A DNA stretch of 64,000 bases from Lactobacillus taiwanensis DSM 21401 (GCF_001436695.1 NZ_AYZG01000051.1:248298-312297); one strand, 5' to 3'; shown: positions 18,357 through 28,450, counted from the stretch's first letter. Program-made: numbers and translations. Notes: generated by a model not told the origin, from the letters alone.

Positions 18357-20000
18357 TTAGTCACGAGTTTCTTCCTCCAATTCCTTAATAATGGCGTTTA
18401 ATCCATCCATTATATCGTCATCGTCAGATGTTAATTCTTTAAGCATCCCTACTAACTCTTTCTGATTCTTCTGAATTTCAATATTGGTTTCATGAAGATC
18501 AGCAGCTACTTTCTTCAAATCAACAGGTGGTTCTGGAACGAAAGTATCAACGTATCGAGGAATATTTAAATTAAAGTCATTTTCTTTAATTTCATCGAAT
18601 GAAGCTACGTGAGCATAACGTTCAACATCTTTACGCTCTTTATAAGTATTGATTATCTTATCAATATCTTCTTTTCTTAATTTGTTTTGATTCTTTCCTT
18701 TTTCAAATCCTTTTGATGCATCAATAAATAAAATATCCTTATTAGTTCTATTCTTCTTAAGCACTAATACAACAGTAGGAATTCCAGTTGAGTAGAATAA
18801 TCCTGCCGGCATACCTATAATTGCATCAATTTGATTCTTTTTAAGTAAGGCTTCACGAATTTTGCCTTCTTTTGCTCCTCTAAAGAGAACCCCATGAGGT
18901 AAAACAATAGCCATAGTTCCGTTTTGATCTAGGTGATACAAGCCGTGCAACAAGAATGCATAATCAGCTTTAGTCTTTGGAGCTAATCCATAATCTTTAA
19001 AACGTGGATCTTTTAACTTACGATCACTATTATCCCAACGCTGTGAATATGGCGGATTAGCAACAACAACATCAAATTTTAATGGTCGTTCAATTCCTTG
19101 TTCATTTATCTCACTCGGCCAATCTTGTTCTAAAGTGTCTGCATTTCTTAATTTCATATGATCATATTTAACATCATTCATCATTAAATTCATACGAGCA
19201 AGATTATATGTGGTAGTATTCAATTCTTGACCATAATATCTGATCTTATTTTTTATTTCATTTTTCAGAGTTAAAAGTAATGATCCGCTACCACAAGTAA
19301 AATCGTATACTCTTGGATAAAGCGTACTTTGATCAAATGATACAGTTGCCAATTTGGCTAAGACTTGTGATACTTCATGAGGTGTATAGAATTCTCCTGC
19401 CTTTTTACCAGAATTACTTGCAAACTCTTTGATTAAATATTCATATATTCGTCCTAGAATATCTTTACCGTTCTCGTCCTTATACTCAATTCTATCTACT
19501 AAATTAACGATTTCAGTCAATCCTTTAGCTCTAGCTGTTGTTGTATTTCCTAATCTGGAATTATTAAGATTCATATCTGCAAAAATGCCACTAAAGTCAT
19601 CAATAGACTTTGTATTAAGTTTTAAATTATTTTCAAAACTTTCTAGCATTTGCTGAAATGTATCAGGTTTAATAGTATTGTTATTTACCTCATCTACTAT
19701 TGTTTTCCATGTATATTCTGGTCCAATAACATAACCTGTACTATTTGCAATATAAGCTAATAAATCGCTCCCATCTTTTCCAGAAACTTCTCTTCTATAC
19801 TCATCATTAATACCATCAATATTTTCCGGAGTATTCATTAAAATCTTATTCTTAAATAAATGATTTTCCTGTCTTTCAGATAGATAGCGATAAAACATAA
19901 AACCTAAAATATAATTTCTATATTCTGAGGCATCCATATTTCCTCTTAATCTATTTGCCATATCCCATATTTTATTTGTTACTTCTTTAGCTTTATCCAT
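18357..20000 (-). CDS. hsdM: Type I restriction-modification system adenine methyltransferase subunit
   Basis: A 547-residue N6-adenine methyltransferase. It has the HsdM_N helical domain (about 5-130), then the SAM-binding motif I DFTCGSGSLL (233-242) and the catalytic NPPY (315-318 in VVVANPPYSQRW). GEFYTPHEV (202-210) is also characteristic. With HsdS it forms the M2S methylase and, with HsdR, the R2M2S restriction complex; the adenine methylated depends on which HsdS is in the expressed position. The stop overlaps hsdS by 8 bases and hsdR ends 14 bases upstream, so all three form one operon. Confidence 0.97.
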   Translation of the reverse strand: MDKAKEVTNKIWDMANRLRGNMDASEYRNYILGFMFYRYLSERQENHLFKNKILMNTPENIDGINDEYRREVSGKDGSDLLAYIANSTGYVIGPEYTWKTIVDEVNNNTIKPDTFQQMLESFENNLKLNTKSIDDFSGIFADMNLNNSRLGNTTTARAKGLTEIVNLVDRIEYKDENGKDILGRIYEYLIKEFASNSGKKAGEFYTPHEVSQVLAKLATVSFDQSTLYPRVYDFTCGSGSLLLTLKNEIKNKIRYYGQELNTTTYNLARMNLMMNDVKYDHMKLRNADTLEQDWPSEINEQGIERPLKFDVVVANPPYSQRWDNSDRKLKDPRFKDYGLAPKTKADYAFLLHGLYHLDQNGTMAIVLPHGVLFRGAKEGKIREALLKKNQIDAIIGMPAGLFYSTGIPTVVLVLKKNRTNKDILFIDASKGFEKGKNQNKLRKEDIDKIINTYKERKDVERYAHVASFDEIKENDFNLNIPRYVDTFVPEPPVDLKKVAADLHETNIEIQKNQKELVGMLKELTSDDDDIMDGLNAIIKELEEETRD

Positions 20001-20013
20001 AAATTTTCCCTTT

Positions 20014-23000
20014 TTAATATTTCTTTGTTATTTCGTCAGCAAATTCTCTAATACTATCACTTAAACTTCTAAGATATTTAAATTTACCAAATTCACGTAT
20101 CTTTTCATCTTCCGCATCTGTCGTATAAACTTGTGATGCTTCACGAATAATGTTGTCTAAATCCCCATTCATATTAAGATCATCAGTACCTTGAACATGA
20201 TTATAGATAATTTCGTTAACTCGTTGATTATCTTTAATATCAACTAAGCCCCATTTACGCTTATAGGCAAGGATTTCCTCACGCATTGATCGATTAGAAT
20301 ATCTTTCTAATATTTCATCAATATCATTTTCTGTAACAGGATAGTTAAAATTAGACCCATTATTATTCAAAATGCTGTCTATAAATTGATTAATTTGTTC
20401 TGCTTTTTTTCTGTCATCCATTCGATCAGAAAGTTCTTTAATCTTTTTAGCAGTATTTTGAGCTTTTTCTTCTGCTTTTTTATGCTTTTGATTCATTAGC
20501 TCAGCTATTAATTGGTTAAGATAGCTATATGAAACAGTTACTTCATGAATATGCTCCATATTTAAATCAATATCACCAAAATCTGCATCAATTCTTTGAG
20601 CAATTTTTTTCTTTAATTTAATGGCTAACGTTGTCGTTAACGTTTCTTCTTGTTTTTGAGATAAGCCAATTTCTTTCAAAAACTTTTCTGGATTTTGTTC
20701 ATCATATTCATCATCCTGCTTTGCCATTGCCATTAAATGATTATATTGGCGCAAATCTTTTAGCATTTGATCTTGACGATTTTTTTCTAAATTCTGAGGA
20801 ACACTAGTGAATTTATTAGTAGTATCACTTAGTCGCTTAACTACAACTTTTAATTCTTCTTTTACTTTCTTAAAATTCGGTGAAATGACCTCGTTAGTAA
20901 CAGACGTATCTAACCACTGTTGTTCATTGGCCGAATTCTTATCACCATATTCTGCCAAAGCTTTTTTCATTAGCTTCTCGCTTTGAACCGGCCAACGATA
21001 ATTTACAATCCGACCAAATGGTTTAGTCTGCATATCATAAACACGATTAGTTCTAGAATATGCCTGAATTAAAGCAGAGCCTTGCAAGGTTCGATCTACA
21101 TATAAAGTATTTAATTGCGGAGCATCAAATCCCGTCAGCAATTGGTCAACAACAATAACAAGGTCAACGTAATTTCCATCATAAATCGTCCGATTTAATC
21201 TCGAAACTAACTGTTCTGTATATTCTTTCGCATCTTTAACACCAAAACTAGTTCCAAACTGCTCATTGTAGTCTTTAATTGCTTCTTCAAGAGACATATT
21301 GTTTTCTAACTGATTGTCACTATTAGAATTATCTTGACTAAAAGTAATGCCAATCTTTAAAGGCTTTTTACGCAATTTGTTCTGTTTCTTAAACTCTCGG
21401 TAAAACATCATTGCCATTGGTGTTGAAGCTTTATTACCGCCAACGTGAGTAGTAAATAAGGCATTATACTCACTATTTCTTGAACGCTTATCCCAATTAT
21501 CTAAAACGTCTTTAACAACTAGCTCTACATGCTTTTGATTACTGTCATAAACGCTAGGCTCAATCATGTCGTCCATATCTTCTGGTTGAAGGTTTTCAAT
21601 TCGATCTTGAATTTGTTTTTCACTATAGGTAGGATACCTTGCCTTAAAATAGGCTGGTAAGTATTGTTCTTTTAAGACTTTATCCGATAGTGTCGTTTCA
21701 AAATCAACTTTGAATCCTAAAACATTTCCATCCCTAATAGCGTCAACAATAGTATAAGCATGAATCAAATCTCCAAAAATATCTCTTGTAGTAGGAGCTT
21801 TATCAAAATTAGGCGTACCAGTATAACCTACCCAAGCAGATCTAGTAAAAGTAGTCTTGATACTTTGAAGCATATCACCAGCAGTTGAACGATGGGCTTC
21901 ATCTACAATAAAAAGGATATTCTTTTTGGCGATATCATTGATACCTTTTTTGTCTTTAACCAAAGCGGCCATCTTTTGAATAGACGTTACTATAATTCCA
22001 TTCCCTTTAGATTTTATCTTTTTAGATAATACCCATCGATTTGCTGCATCAGTAACCACACCGCCGTTACCATTTTCACCTTTTTCAGGATCATAAGCGC
22101 TATATTCATCAACTGTCTGATTAGTCAGAGCAACTCGATCAACTAAGAAGATAACCTTGTCTACATTTGGTAATCTTGAAGCAAGCCAAGCCGTCTTAAA
22201 AGACGAAATAGTTTTACCAGAACCAGTCGCGTGCCAAATATATCCAATTTCTTGGTCATTAATATCAAAATCATGTTGCCGAACTTTATCAATTATTGAG
22301 CTAGCTGCATAAACTTGGTATGGACGCATAACCTTAATCATTTGTTTTCTTGGCGTACCATCTAAAATCATATAGTTTGTAGCCATTTGATGGGCCATTG
22401 GTATTGACAACATACTAGAGGTAAATTCTTGCCAATCTAATACTGGACTATTATCTTCCTTACGCTGCCATTGAAAGGCAAAAGTCTTATTGAACATTTC
22501 ATCTGTAGTTCTTGCCATATATTTTGCATCATGTGGTGTCATACCTACTAAGATTTGTAGCGTAGAAAAGATATCTCCATATTGTTGTTCATGAATGTAG
22601 CGATGCATTTGATTCAACGCTTCATCAACATCATGATAATCTGCTTTTTCTTCAATTTGGATTATTGGTAAACCATTAATTAATAAGGTTGTATCAAAGC
22701 GTCGTTTTGGATAACCAGGAATTACTGCATCTCTTTCAATTTGGTTAACAACTTGATACCTTGTATTACCGGCACCGATTTGAGCTTGATCAAATACAGT
22801 TAGATATACATGTTTTCCAGAATCTAAATCAACTTCAACTTGTGACACACCATTAAGACCATATAAAAATTGACCTGCTTCATAGGGAGTTTTCAAATTA
22901 GTAATAATTCGTTTTACTTGTGCAAATTCTCCCGCGGATAATGGTTCATCTAATTTGTCACGATTATTCTCTTCTAGAATATTTTTAAAGTTACTCCAAA

Positions 23001-23115
23001 GCTGATCGGTAGTTTTGATTGAAGACTCATATTTCCATTGTTTAACTCCGCCAAGAGTTTCTAACTTATGGATTAATTTATCTTCAAAAATTAACTCTGC
23101 TTTTTCGATAGCCAT
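20014..23115 (-). CDS. hsdR: Type I restriction-modification system endonuclease/translocase subunit
   Basis: A 1033-residue HsdR. The N-terminal nuclease shows D141 in RRFDTTLLINGLP and the E-x-K pattern E155-E-K157 in QIEEKADY. The SF2 motor has Walker A ATGSGKT (296-302), Walker B FIVDEAHRS, and motif VI-like ALIQAYSRTNRVYD; a helical C-terminal region binds the methylase core. It translocates DNA using ATP and cuts unmodified DNA at a distance. It is the first gene of the hsdR-hsdM-hsdS operon. No lesion is visible, so restriction should depend on whether a functional HsdS is made. Confidence 0.97.
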   Translation of the reverse strand: MAIEKAELIFEDKLIHKLETLGGVKQWKYESSIKTTDQLWSNFKNILEENNRDKLDEPLSAGEFAQVKRIITNLKTPYEAGQFLYGLNGVSQVEVDLDSGKHVYLTVFDQAQIGAGNTRYQVVNQIERDAVIPGYPKRRFDTTLLINGLPIIQIEEKADYHDVDEALNQMHRYIHEQQYGDIFSTLQILVGMTPHDAKYMARTTDEMFNKTFAFQWQRKEDNSPVLDWQEFTSSMLSIPMAHQMATNYMILDGTPRKQMIKVMRPYQVYAASSIIDKVRQHDFDINDQEIGYIWHATGSGKTISSFKTAWLASRLPNVDKVIFLVDRVALTNQTVDEYSAYDPEKGENGNGGVVTDAANRWVLSKKIKSKGNGIIVTSIQKMAALVKDKKGINDIAKKNILFIVDEAHRSTAGDMLQSIKTTFTRSAWVGYTGTPNFDKAPTTRDIFGDLIHAYTIVDAIRDGNVLGFKVDFETTLSDKVLKEQYLPAYFKARYPTYSEKQIQDRIENLQPEDMDDMIEPSVYDSNQKHVELVVKDVLDNWDKRSRNSEYNALFTTHVGGNKASTPMAMMFYREFKKQNKLRKKPLKIGITFSQDNSNSDNQLENNMSLEEAIKDYNEQFGTSFGVKDAKEYTEQLVSRLNRTIYDGNYVDLVIVVDQLLTGFDAPQLNTLYVDRTLQGSALIQAYSRTNRVYDMQTKPFGRIVNYRWPVQSEKLMKKALAEYGDKNSANEQQWLDTSVTNEVISPNFKKVKEELKVVVKRLSDTTNKFTSVPQNLEKNRQDQMLKDLRQYNHLMAMAKQDDEYDEQNPEKFLKEIGLSQKQEETLTTTLAIKLKKKIAQRIDADFGDIDLNMEHIHEVTVSYSYLNQLIAELMNQKHKKAEEKAQNTAKKIKELSDRMDDRKKAEQINQFIDSILNNNGSNFNYPVTENDIDEILERYSNRSMREEILAYKRKWGLVDIKDNQRVNEIIYNHVQGTDDLNMNGDLDNIIREASQVYTTDAEDEKIREFGKFKYLRSLSDSIREFADEITKKY

Positions 23116-23248
23116 TCATTTTCTCCTACTCATAATATCTCTATGTATTATTTTATATGACTTTCGTTGTAAAAAAACGAAAAATATCGAAAAATTTAAG
23201 GTTATCTCACTTTATACAACTTCACATAATAAAAAATATGAACCAAGC

Positions 23249-23278
23249 AAAAAAGCTGGCCAACAAGCCAGCTTTTTT
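23249..23278 (-). terminator. Terminator of the TPR-protein gene
   Basis: A perfect 12-bp stem AAAAAAGCTGGC / GCCAGCTTTTTT with a 6-base loop lies directly after the stop. It separates the core block from the accessory island; the hsdR promoter must lie in 23116-23248. Confidence 0.92.
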
Positions 23279-23279
23279 A

Positions 23280-24539
23280 CTACTCTTCACTATTCAATTC
23301 ATCTAACATATCTTGCATATCAAGATCATCTGGTTGGACTTGCAAGTACTTCTTAATTAATTCCTTAGTAGTTGGAATTTCACGTAATTCATAGAACAAG
23401 CTAATCATCTGTCTCAAGAAGCTTGCGTTCTTTTGAAAGGCTGGATATGCTAGCAAGAACTCACTCTTAGCCTTATCATAATCTTCAAGTCTTTGATATG
23501 AAATTGCCATATTCCAGTGTGCTTGTGGTTCTAATTCTTCATCATCAAGTAACTTGAACAAGTTGATATTAGCTTCATCCTTATGTTCATGTAAGTACAA
23601 ATTAGACAACTGCAAACGTAAATCACTATTATCAGGTGCTACTTCTAACCCCTTCTTAAGCAAACGTTCTGCTTCATCTAATTGATTTAAGTTAGCGGCT
23701 GCTTTTGCACCCAAACTATAAAGAACTTCATCTAGTTCATTATAAGAAAGTCCTGTTTGAGCAGTTCTCAAAACTTCTTCATTGTTATCTTCTGCCGCAT
23801 AAGCTTGAGCAAGCAATGGGTATGCATTAACGTAATCAGGCTGAGTTTCAATTACTTGATCTAGATATTTGATTGCTGCCTTATCATCATTAGCTGAAAG
23901 CATAATCAAGCCTGCTTCATAAAGAGCATCAATACTTAAGATATCATTCTCATGGCTCTTAATTTCATTTGCAGCTTCTTCATAATCACCTAATTTAGCC
24001 AAACAAGCTGCAATTCTTTGACTTAAGACAACTTCGCCAAAAGTCTTGTTATTTTCTGCAAGCTGACGGTATAAATCTAATGCTTCAGCGTAGTCGCCAC
24101 TTAAGTAATCTAATTCAGCCAAACCAAAGTTAATTGCATCTTCATCAGGCGCCATTTTATGGGCTTCAAGGAGCTTTTGACGCGCCGTTTCAATTAACCC
24201 ATTACTTTGATAATAATCAGCTAAATCAAGCAAGCTTTCAACATAGGCATCACTATCTGACTTCACATCATATAAAAGCTGTAAACCGTCATCTTCATCG
24301 CCATCATTTAATAAAATTTCGGCTAAATATACTTTAAACAAGTCTTCCTTAGGAAATTGTCCAATCAAGAAACGATAAACTTCTTTAGCAAGATCAGTGA
24401 AACCAAGATCAGTTAAATTTTCAGCTAGAGAAGCAAGTACTTCTGGATCATCATTGTCTAGGGCCTTTTTTAATAAAATGTGATTATTAGAAAAATCATG
24501 ATTTTGAATTGCATCTAGTAATTGTTCAGAATAAGTCAT
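23280..24539 (-). CDS. Tetratricopeptide repeat protein
   Basis: About 419 acidic residues made of TPR helix pairs throughout; repeats such as LAEVYR/AEILLNDGDEDDGL, AELDYLSGDYAEALDLYRQL, AYPLLAQAYAAEDNNEEVL and AERLLKKGLEVAPDNSDLRLQL are easy to see. No signal peptide or enzyme motif, so a cytoplasmic scaffold. The start MTYSEQLLDAIQNHD at 24539 (ribosome site GAGTGA) is preferred over a start at 24581 whose extra 14 residues are not TPR-like. The place next to hup and der is the usual one for this gene in lactobacilli; the exact partner is unknown. Confidence 0.9.
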   Translation of the reverse strand: MTYSEQLLDAIQNHDFSNNHILLKKALDNDDPEVLASLAENLTDLGFTDLAKEVYRFLIGQFPKEDLFKVYLAEILLNDGDEDDGLQLLYDVKSDSDAYVESLLDLADYYQSNGLIETARQKLLEAHKMAPDEDAINFGLAELDYLSGDYAEALDLYRQLAENNKTFGEVVLSQRIAACLAKLGDYEEAANEIKSHENDILSIDALYEAGLIMLSANDDKAAIKYLDQVIETQPDYVNAYPLLAQAYAAEDNNEEVLRTAQTGLSYNELDEVLYSLGAKAAANLNQLDEAERLLKKGLEVAPDNSDLRLQLSNLYLHEHKDEANINLFKLLDDEELEPQAHWNMAISYQRLEDYDKAKSEFLLAYPAFQKNASFLRQMISLFYELREIPTTKELIKKYLQVQPDDLDMQDMLDELNSEE

Positions 24540-24581
24540 TTTTTCACTCTTTTCATTTGTGCTCTCACAATAATTGTACAC

Positions 24582-24618
24582 AAAAAACGTGCCAAGCTAT
24601 ACAACTTAGCACGCTTTT
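24582..24618 (-). terminator. Terminator of hup
   Basis: A 9-bp stem CGTGCTAAG / CTTGGCACG on the minus strand (one G-U pair) is followed by TTTTTTGTG, just past the hup stop. Confidence 0.85.
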
Positions 24619-24639
24619 ATTTTGCTAGTAACTGAACAA

Positions 24640-24915
24640 TTACTTAACAGCATCCTTAAGAGCCTTACCTGGCTTGAATGCAGGAACCTTAGAAGCTGGG
24701 ATTTCAATTTCAGCCCCAGTTTGTGGGTTACGACCCTTACGAGCTGCACGGTGACGTACTTCAAAAGTACCGAAACCGATCAATTGAACTTTTTCACCCT
24801 TAGCAAGATCTTCTTGAATAGAGTTGAAGATTGCATCAACTGCAGCAGCAACTTCTTTCTTGGTTAAGTCAGTTTTAGCAGCAACTTCAGAAACTAATTC
24901 TGCCTTGTTTGCCAT
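24640..24915 (-). CDS. hup: DNA-binding protein HU
   Basis: A 91-residue histone-like protein: start [20 protein letters not shown], dimerisation helices, [19 protein letters not shown] with the beta-arm, and [12 protein letters not shown] at the end. HU bends and compacts DNA and assists recombination; it might act as an accessory factor for the nearby inversion locus, but that is speculation. A strong GGGAGG ribosome site and a good promoter fit high expression. Confidence 0.98.
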   Translation of the reverse strand: MANKAELVSEVAAKTDLTKKEVAAAVDAIFNSIQEDLAKGEKVQLIGFGTFEVRHRAARKGRNPQTGAEIEIPASKVPAFKPGKALKDAVK

Positions 24916-25006
24916 TCCACTTCACCTCCCAAAATGAATTAATGATGTTTTAAAAACAAACCTTTGAAAATAAGAAAAATGAATTCTTCATTTATTCCCT
25001 GAAATA

Positions 25007-25036
25007 AAATTAGCATACTAGGACGCTTAGTTGCAA
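25007..25036 (-). promoter_or_regulatory. Predicted sigma-A promoter of hup
   Basis: TTGCAA (-35, 25031-25036) and TAATTT (-10, 25007-25012) on the minus strand, 18 bases apart, about 90 bases upstream of the hup start. Confidence 0.5.
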
Positions 25037-25078
25037 GCTTTTTCGTAGGATATATCAAATATTTTTGAAATTTAAGGT

Positions 25079-26386
25079 TTATTTTCGTTTTCTAGCTAAG
25101 ATTTTGATTGGTGTTCCTACAAAATCAAAGTTTTGTCTCAGTTGGTTAATTAAGAATCTTTGATATGAGAAGTGCAATAATTCTGGATCATTCACGAAAA
25201 CTACAAATGTCGGCGGAGTTGCTGCAACTTGCGTCATGTAGTAGATTCTTAATCTCTTTCCATTTACCAATGGAGTTGGTGTAATTCTAGTTGCTTCAAG
25301 AAGAAGATCGTTTAAAACGCTAGACTTAATACGACGAGTTTGGTTTTCATGAACTTCTTTAACTAGTTTCAAGATATCTGGAACTCTTTGCCCCGTCTTA
25401 GCAGACACAAAAATAATTGGAGCATAGTCTAAGTATTGGAACTCTCTTCTGATTGTATCTTCAAAGTCCTTCATACTTCTACTATCTTTTTTAGGTAAAT
25501 CCCACTTGTTAACTACAATAATTACACCGCGGCCTGCGTCATGAGCATAACCAGCAACATGTTTATCTTGTTCACGAATTCCAGTACTTGCATCTAAAAC
25601 CAAGAGTGTAATGTCACTTTCTTCAATAGCACTAATCGCTCTTAATACTGAATATTTTTCAGTCTTCTCATAAACCTTACCACGGCGTCTGATACCAGCT
25701 GTATCGACAATAGTATACTTTTGTCCATTATTGGTAAAAGTCGTATCAATAGCATCTCTCGTCGTTCCTTCGATATTAGAAACAATTACACGTTGTTCAC
25801 CTAAAATAGCATTTACTAATGAGGATTTACCAACATTTGGTCGTCCAATTACACTAAAACGAATTGAATCATCTTCATGTTGGTTAGCCTTATCGCCAAA
25901 TTCACCAACAATAGCATCAAGCAAGTCACCCATTCCAGTTCCATGACTACCAGAAACGGGAATTGGGTCGCCTAACCCTAAACTATAAAAGTCATAAATA
26001 TCTGTTCTTTGTTCAGGATTATCCGCCTTATTTACCGCCAAAATAACTGGCTTCTTAGTTCTGTAAAGCATCTTAGCAATCGTTTCATCCATGTTGGTCA
26101 TGTGTTGAGTAACATCTCCCAACATAACAATTACATCAGCTTCATCAATCGCAATTTCAGCCTGTGCCTTAATTTGTTCTTCAATTTCACCAGAGTCTAA
26201 GGTAATACCACCTGTATCAATTAGGATAAATTCATGGCCCATCCATTCAGCTCGGGCATAAATTCTATCCCTAGTAACGCCAGCCTTATCTTCAACAATA
26301 GCTACGCGAGAATTAATAATTCTGTTAAAAATAGTTGATTTACCAACATTTGGTCGTCCAACTAACGCAACGATGGGTAATGACAT
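25079..26386 (-). CDS. der: Ribosome biogenesis GTPase Der (EngA)
   Basis: A 435-residue tandem GTPase essential for 50S assembly. Two complete G domains are visible: [12 protein letters not shown] with DTGG and NKAD in the first half, [12 protein letters not shown] with [10 protein letters not shown] and NKWD in the second. The C-terminal KH-like domain contains [17 protein letters not shown] and NQLRQNFDF. Lies upstream of hup and downstream of rpsA with a terminator between rpsA and der, so it is probably transcribed on its own. Confidence 0.98.
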   Translation of the reverse strand: MSLPIVALVGRPNVGKSTIFNRIINSRVAIVEDKAGVTRDRIYARAEWMGHEFILIDTGGITLDSGEIEEQIKAQAEIAIDEADVIVMLGDVTQHMTNMDETIAKMLYRTKKPVILAVNKADNPEQRTDIYDFYSLGLGDPIPVSGSHGTGMGDLLDAIVGEFGDKANQHEDDSIRFSVIGRPNVGKSSLVNAILGEQRVIVSNIEGTTRDAIDTTFTNNGQKYTIVDTAGIRRRGKVYEKTEKYSVLRAISAIEESDITLLVLDASTGIREQDKHVAGYAHDAGRGVIIVVNKWDLPKKDSRSMKDFEDTIRREFQYLDYAPIIFVSAKTGQRVPDILKLVKEVHENQTRRIKSSVLNDLLLEATRITPTPLVNGKRLRIYYMTQVAATPPTFVVFVNDPELLHFSYQRFLINQLRQNFDFVGTPIKILARKRK

Positions 26387-26424
26387 ATTATTTCTACCCC
26401 TTTCTATTTTCTACTTAAGAAATA

Positions 26425-26452
26425 AAAAAAGCTGACCGGAGTCAGCTTTTTT
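26425..26452 (-). terminator. Terminator of rpsA
   Basis: A perfect 12-bp stem AAAAAAGCTGAC / GTCAGCTTTTTT with a CGGA tetraloop lies 14 bases past the rpsA stop. Confidence 0.92.
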
Positions 26453-26465
26453 AGAGTAATGACGA

Positions 26466-27668
26466 TTAATCCTTATCTTTAAGTTGATCACCAATAATGT
26501 CACCTAAAGCAAAGCCGTTGTCATTGTCATTCATGTACTTATCAGTTACAGAATCTTGACGACGACGTGGGCGTGAGTTGTTTTCACTCTTAGCAGCATT
26601 AGGATCAGCTTGTTTGATTGACAATGAGATTCTTCTGTCACTTGGGTCAACGCTTAAAACTTTAACTTTAACAGTTTGACCAACCTTTAAAACATCACTT
26701 GGCTTATCAACGTGCTTGTTAGCAATTTCTGAAACGTGCACTAAGCCTTGAATTCCATCAGCTACTTCAACGAATGCACCGAATGAAGTTAAAGACTTAA
26801 CTTCGCCTTCAATGATGTCTCCTTCATGTAAACCTTCAGTAGCTTCTTCAAATGGGGATGGTAAAGTTTGCTTAATTGACAGGGAGATTCTGTGTCTGTC
26901 GTCATCAATACCGATAACTTTAACCTTAACATCTTGACCAGCCTTCAAAACATCGCTAGGCTTGTCAACATGCTTGTAAGAAATTTCTGAAATGTGAACT
27001 AAACCGTCCACACCACCAACGTCAACAAAGGCACCAAAACCAGTTAAACGTGATACTTTACCTTCAACAGTGTCACCTACAACTAATTGTGAAGCAACGT
27101 TTTCGAAAGCTTCTTCACGTTCTTGTTCAATTAAGTCTTTTCTTGAAAGAATTAATCGGTTCTTGTTAGGATCAATTTCAGTGATCTTCAAGTTCATCTT
27201 CTTGCCAATGTAAGGCTTCAAGTCAGAAACGTAACGGTTAGAAATTAATGAAGCTGGTAAAAATCCACGTGTACCAACATTAACTAATAAACCACCGCGA
27301 ACAGCACCAGTTACAGTACCTTCAACAGTCTTGCCTTCTTCGAAGACCTTTTCTAATTCCTTGTAAGCTTCTCTTTCCTTCAAACGAGTAACTGAGAAGA
27401 AGAATTCGCCGTTTTCCTTGTCGCCACCAGCTCTTCTAAGAACTAAAGCTTCAAACTTATCACCAGGTTTTACCAATTGGTTCAAATCTGCATTACGGTC
27501 GTTAGTGAATTCACGCTTAGTGATTACACCTTCAACACCTGCATTTTCAACACCAACAGCGATTTGTCCATCTTCAACACTTAAAACTTCAACGTTAACA
27601 ATGTTGCCGACTTCAACTCCCTGCATTTCTTTTAGAGCATCTAAGAATTGATTACTATTATCTGTCAT
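26466..27668 (-). CDS. rpsA: 30S ribosomal protein S1 homologue
   Basis: A 400-residue protein with four S1 RNA-binding domains (about 15-90, 105-175, 190-262 and 277-350). Domains 3 and 4 have near-identical GFGAFVDVGGVDGLVHISE and SFGAFVEVADGIQGLVHVSE cores. The C-terminus is disordered and Arg-rich. Gram-positive S1 proteins with four repeats bind the ribosome weakly or act as general RNA-binding factors. A strong GGGAGG ribosome site precedes the start; cmk lies upstream, as in many Bacillota. Confidence 0.95.
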   Translation of the reverse strand: MTDNSNQFLDALKEMQGVEVGNIVNVEVLSVEDGQIAVGVENAGVEGVITKREFTNDRNADLNQLVKPGDKFEALVLRRAGGDKENGEFFFSVTRLKEREAYKELEKVFEEGKTVEGTVTGAVRGGLLVNVGTRGFLPASLISNRYVSDLKPYIGKKMNLKITEIDPNKNRLILSRKDLIEQEREEAFENVASQLVVGDTVEGKVSRLTGFGAFVDVGGVDGLVHISEISYKHVDKPSDVLKAGQDVKVKVIGIDDDRHRISLSIKQTLPSPFEEATEGLHEGDIIEGEVKSLTSFGAFVEVADGIQGLVHVSEIANKHVDKPSDVLKVGQTVKVKVLSVDPSDRRISLSIKQADPNAAKSENNSRPRRRQDSVTDKYMNDNDNGFALGDIIGDQLKDKD

Positions 27669-27730
27669 AATTACCTCCCAATATCATACTTTATTTTAAA
27701 GTACTTGATATCTTTTTTCCACACTTTTGT

Positions 27731-28396
27731 TTAATTTTTTTGCTTTTTTTGAATTATCTCGGTTATTTTGGCTACAACTTCATCAATTGTTAAGTTTGTA
27801 GTATCTAATTCAATTGCATCCTCTGCTTTTTTCAATGGAGAAATCTCACGATGAGAATCTTTATAGTCTCTAACTTCAATATCATGTTCGATATCTTTTA
27901 AGTCTTGATGAATACCTTTTTCTTCAAAATCTAAATAACGTCTCTTAGCTCTTGAAGCAACACTAGCGATTAAGAATATCTTTACTTCAGCATCTGGTAA
28001 AACTGTCGTTCCAATATCGCGACCATCCATAATAACGTCATTCTTACCAGCCATTTCGCGTTGTAATTCAACCATCTTTTCACGAATGGCCTTTAAAGCA
28101 GAGACTTGAGACACATTTTCAGTAATTTCTGGCGTTCTAATTGCAATAGAAACGTCTTTCCCATTTACAAAAACTTTCTGTTCGCCTGCTTCTTGTTTAA
28201 AGGCAATCGTACTCTTGTCGATTAGGTCTAAAATTGCCTTCTCGTCTCCATAATCAACATTATTATCGTGTGCAATTAATGTACATGCTCGATACATTGC
28301 ACCTGTATCAATATAAATATAGCCTAAATTATGTGCGATAACTTTAGCAACTGTACTCTTCCCCGCTGATGCAGGACCATCAATAGCTACTTGCAT
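27731..28396 (-). CDS. cmk: Cytidylate kinase
   Basis: A 221-residue enzyme that phosphorylates CMP and dCMP with ATP in pyrimidine salvage. The P-loop IDGPASAGKSTVAK is at the N-terminus, YIDTGAMYRACT follows, and DGRDIGTTVLPDAEVKIFL and the lid arginines in ASRAKRRYLDF are present. The order ribU-cmk-rpsA-der on the minus strand places it 60 bases before rpsA. Length and motifs are normal. Confidence 0.97.
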   Translation of the reverse strand: MQVAIDGPASAGKSTVAKVIAHNLGYIYIDTGAMYRACTLIAHDNNVDYGDEKAILDLIDKSTIAFKQEAGEQKVFVNGKDVSIAIRTPEITENVSQVSALKAIREKMVELQREMAGKNDVIMDGRDIGTTVLPDAEVKIFLIASVASRAKRRYLDFEEKGIHQDLKDIEHDIEVRDYKDSHREISPLKKAEDAIELDTTNLTIDEVVAKITEIIQKKQKN

Positions 28397-28450
28397 TAAA
28401 TAATTGAGTTCCTTTCTTTTTCATTCAAAGTAAATTCTACCATAAAACAA

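Larger units (their letters stand above)
17201..18364 (-). pseudogene. hsdS: Expressed-position hsdS interrupted by an amber stop
   Basis: The specificity subunit starts MTKSDDKRVPVLRFKGFTDE at 18364, overlapping hsdM by 8 bases. After 124 codons the first target-recognition domain hits TAG at 17990-17992. The same frame continues without any shift through YWFRSEYFYKQIQRLQEGG, the central helix SKLDKLLTLQQRK, a second recognition domain and the tail KNIKQFLLQNMFI. One nonsense change is therefore the only lesion. An ATG at 17905 could start the downstream half. Half-size HsdS proteins can dimerise in some systems, but here recognition domain 1 is cut, so I call it inactive in this orientation. 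Confidence 0.85.

Noticed and set aside
17122..19656. Plus-strand open frames opposite hsdS and hsdM
   Set aside because: They are antisense shadows: no ribosome sites, no recognisable domains, and the minus strand carries clear genes.
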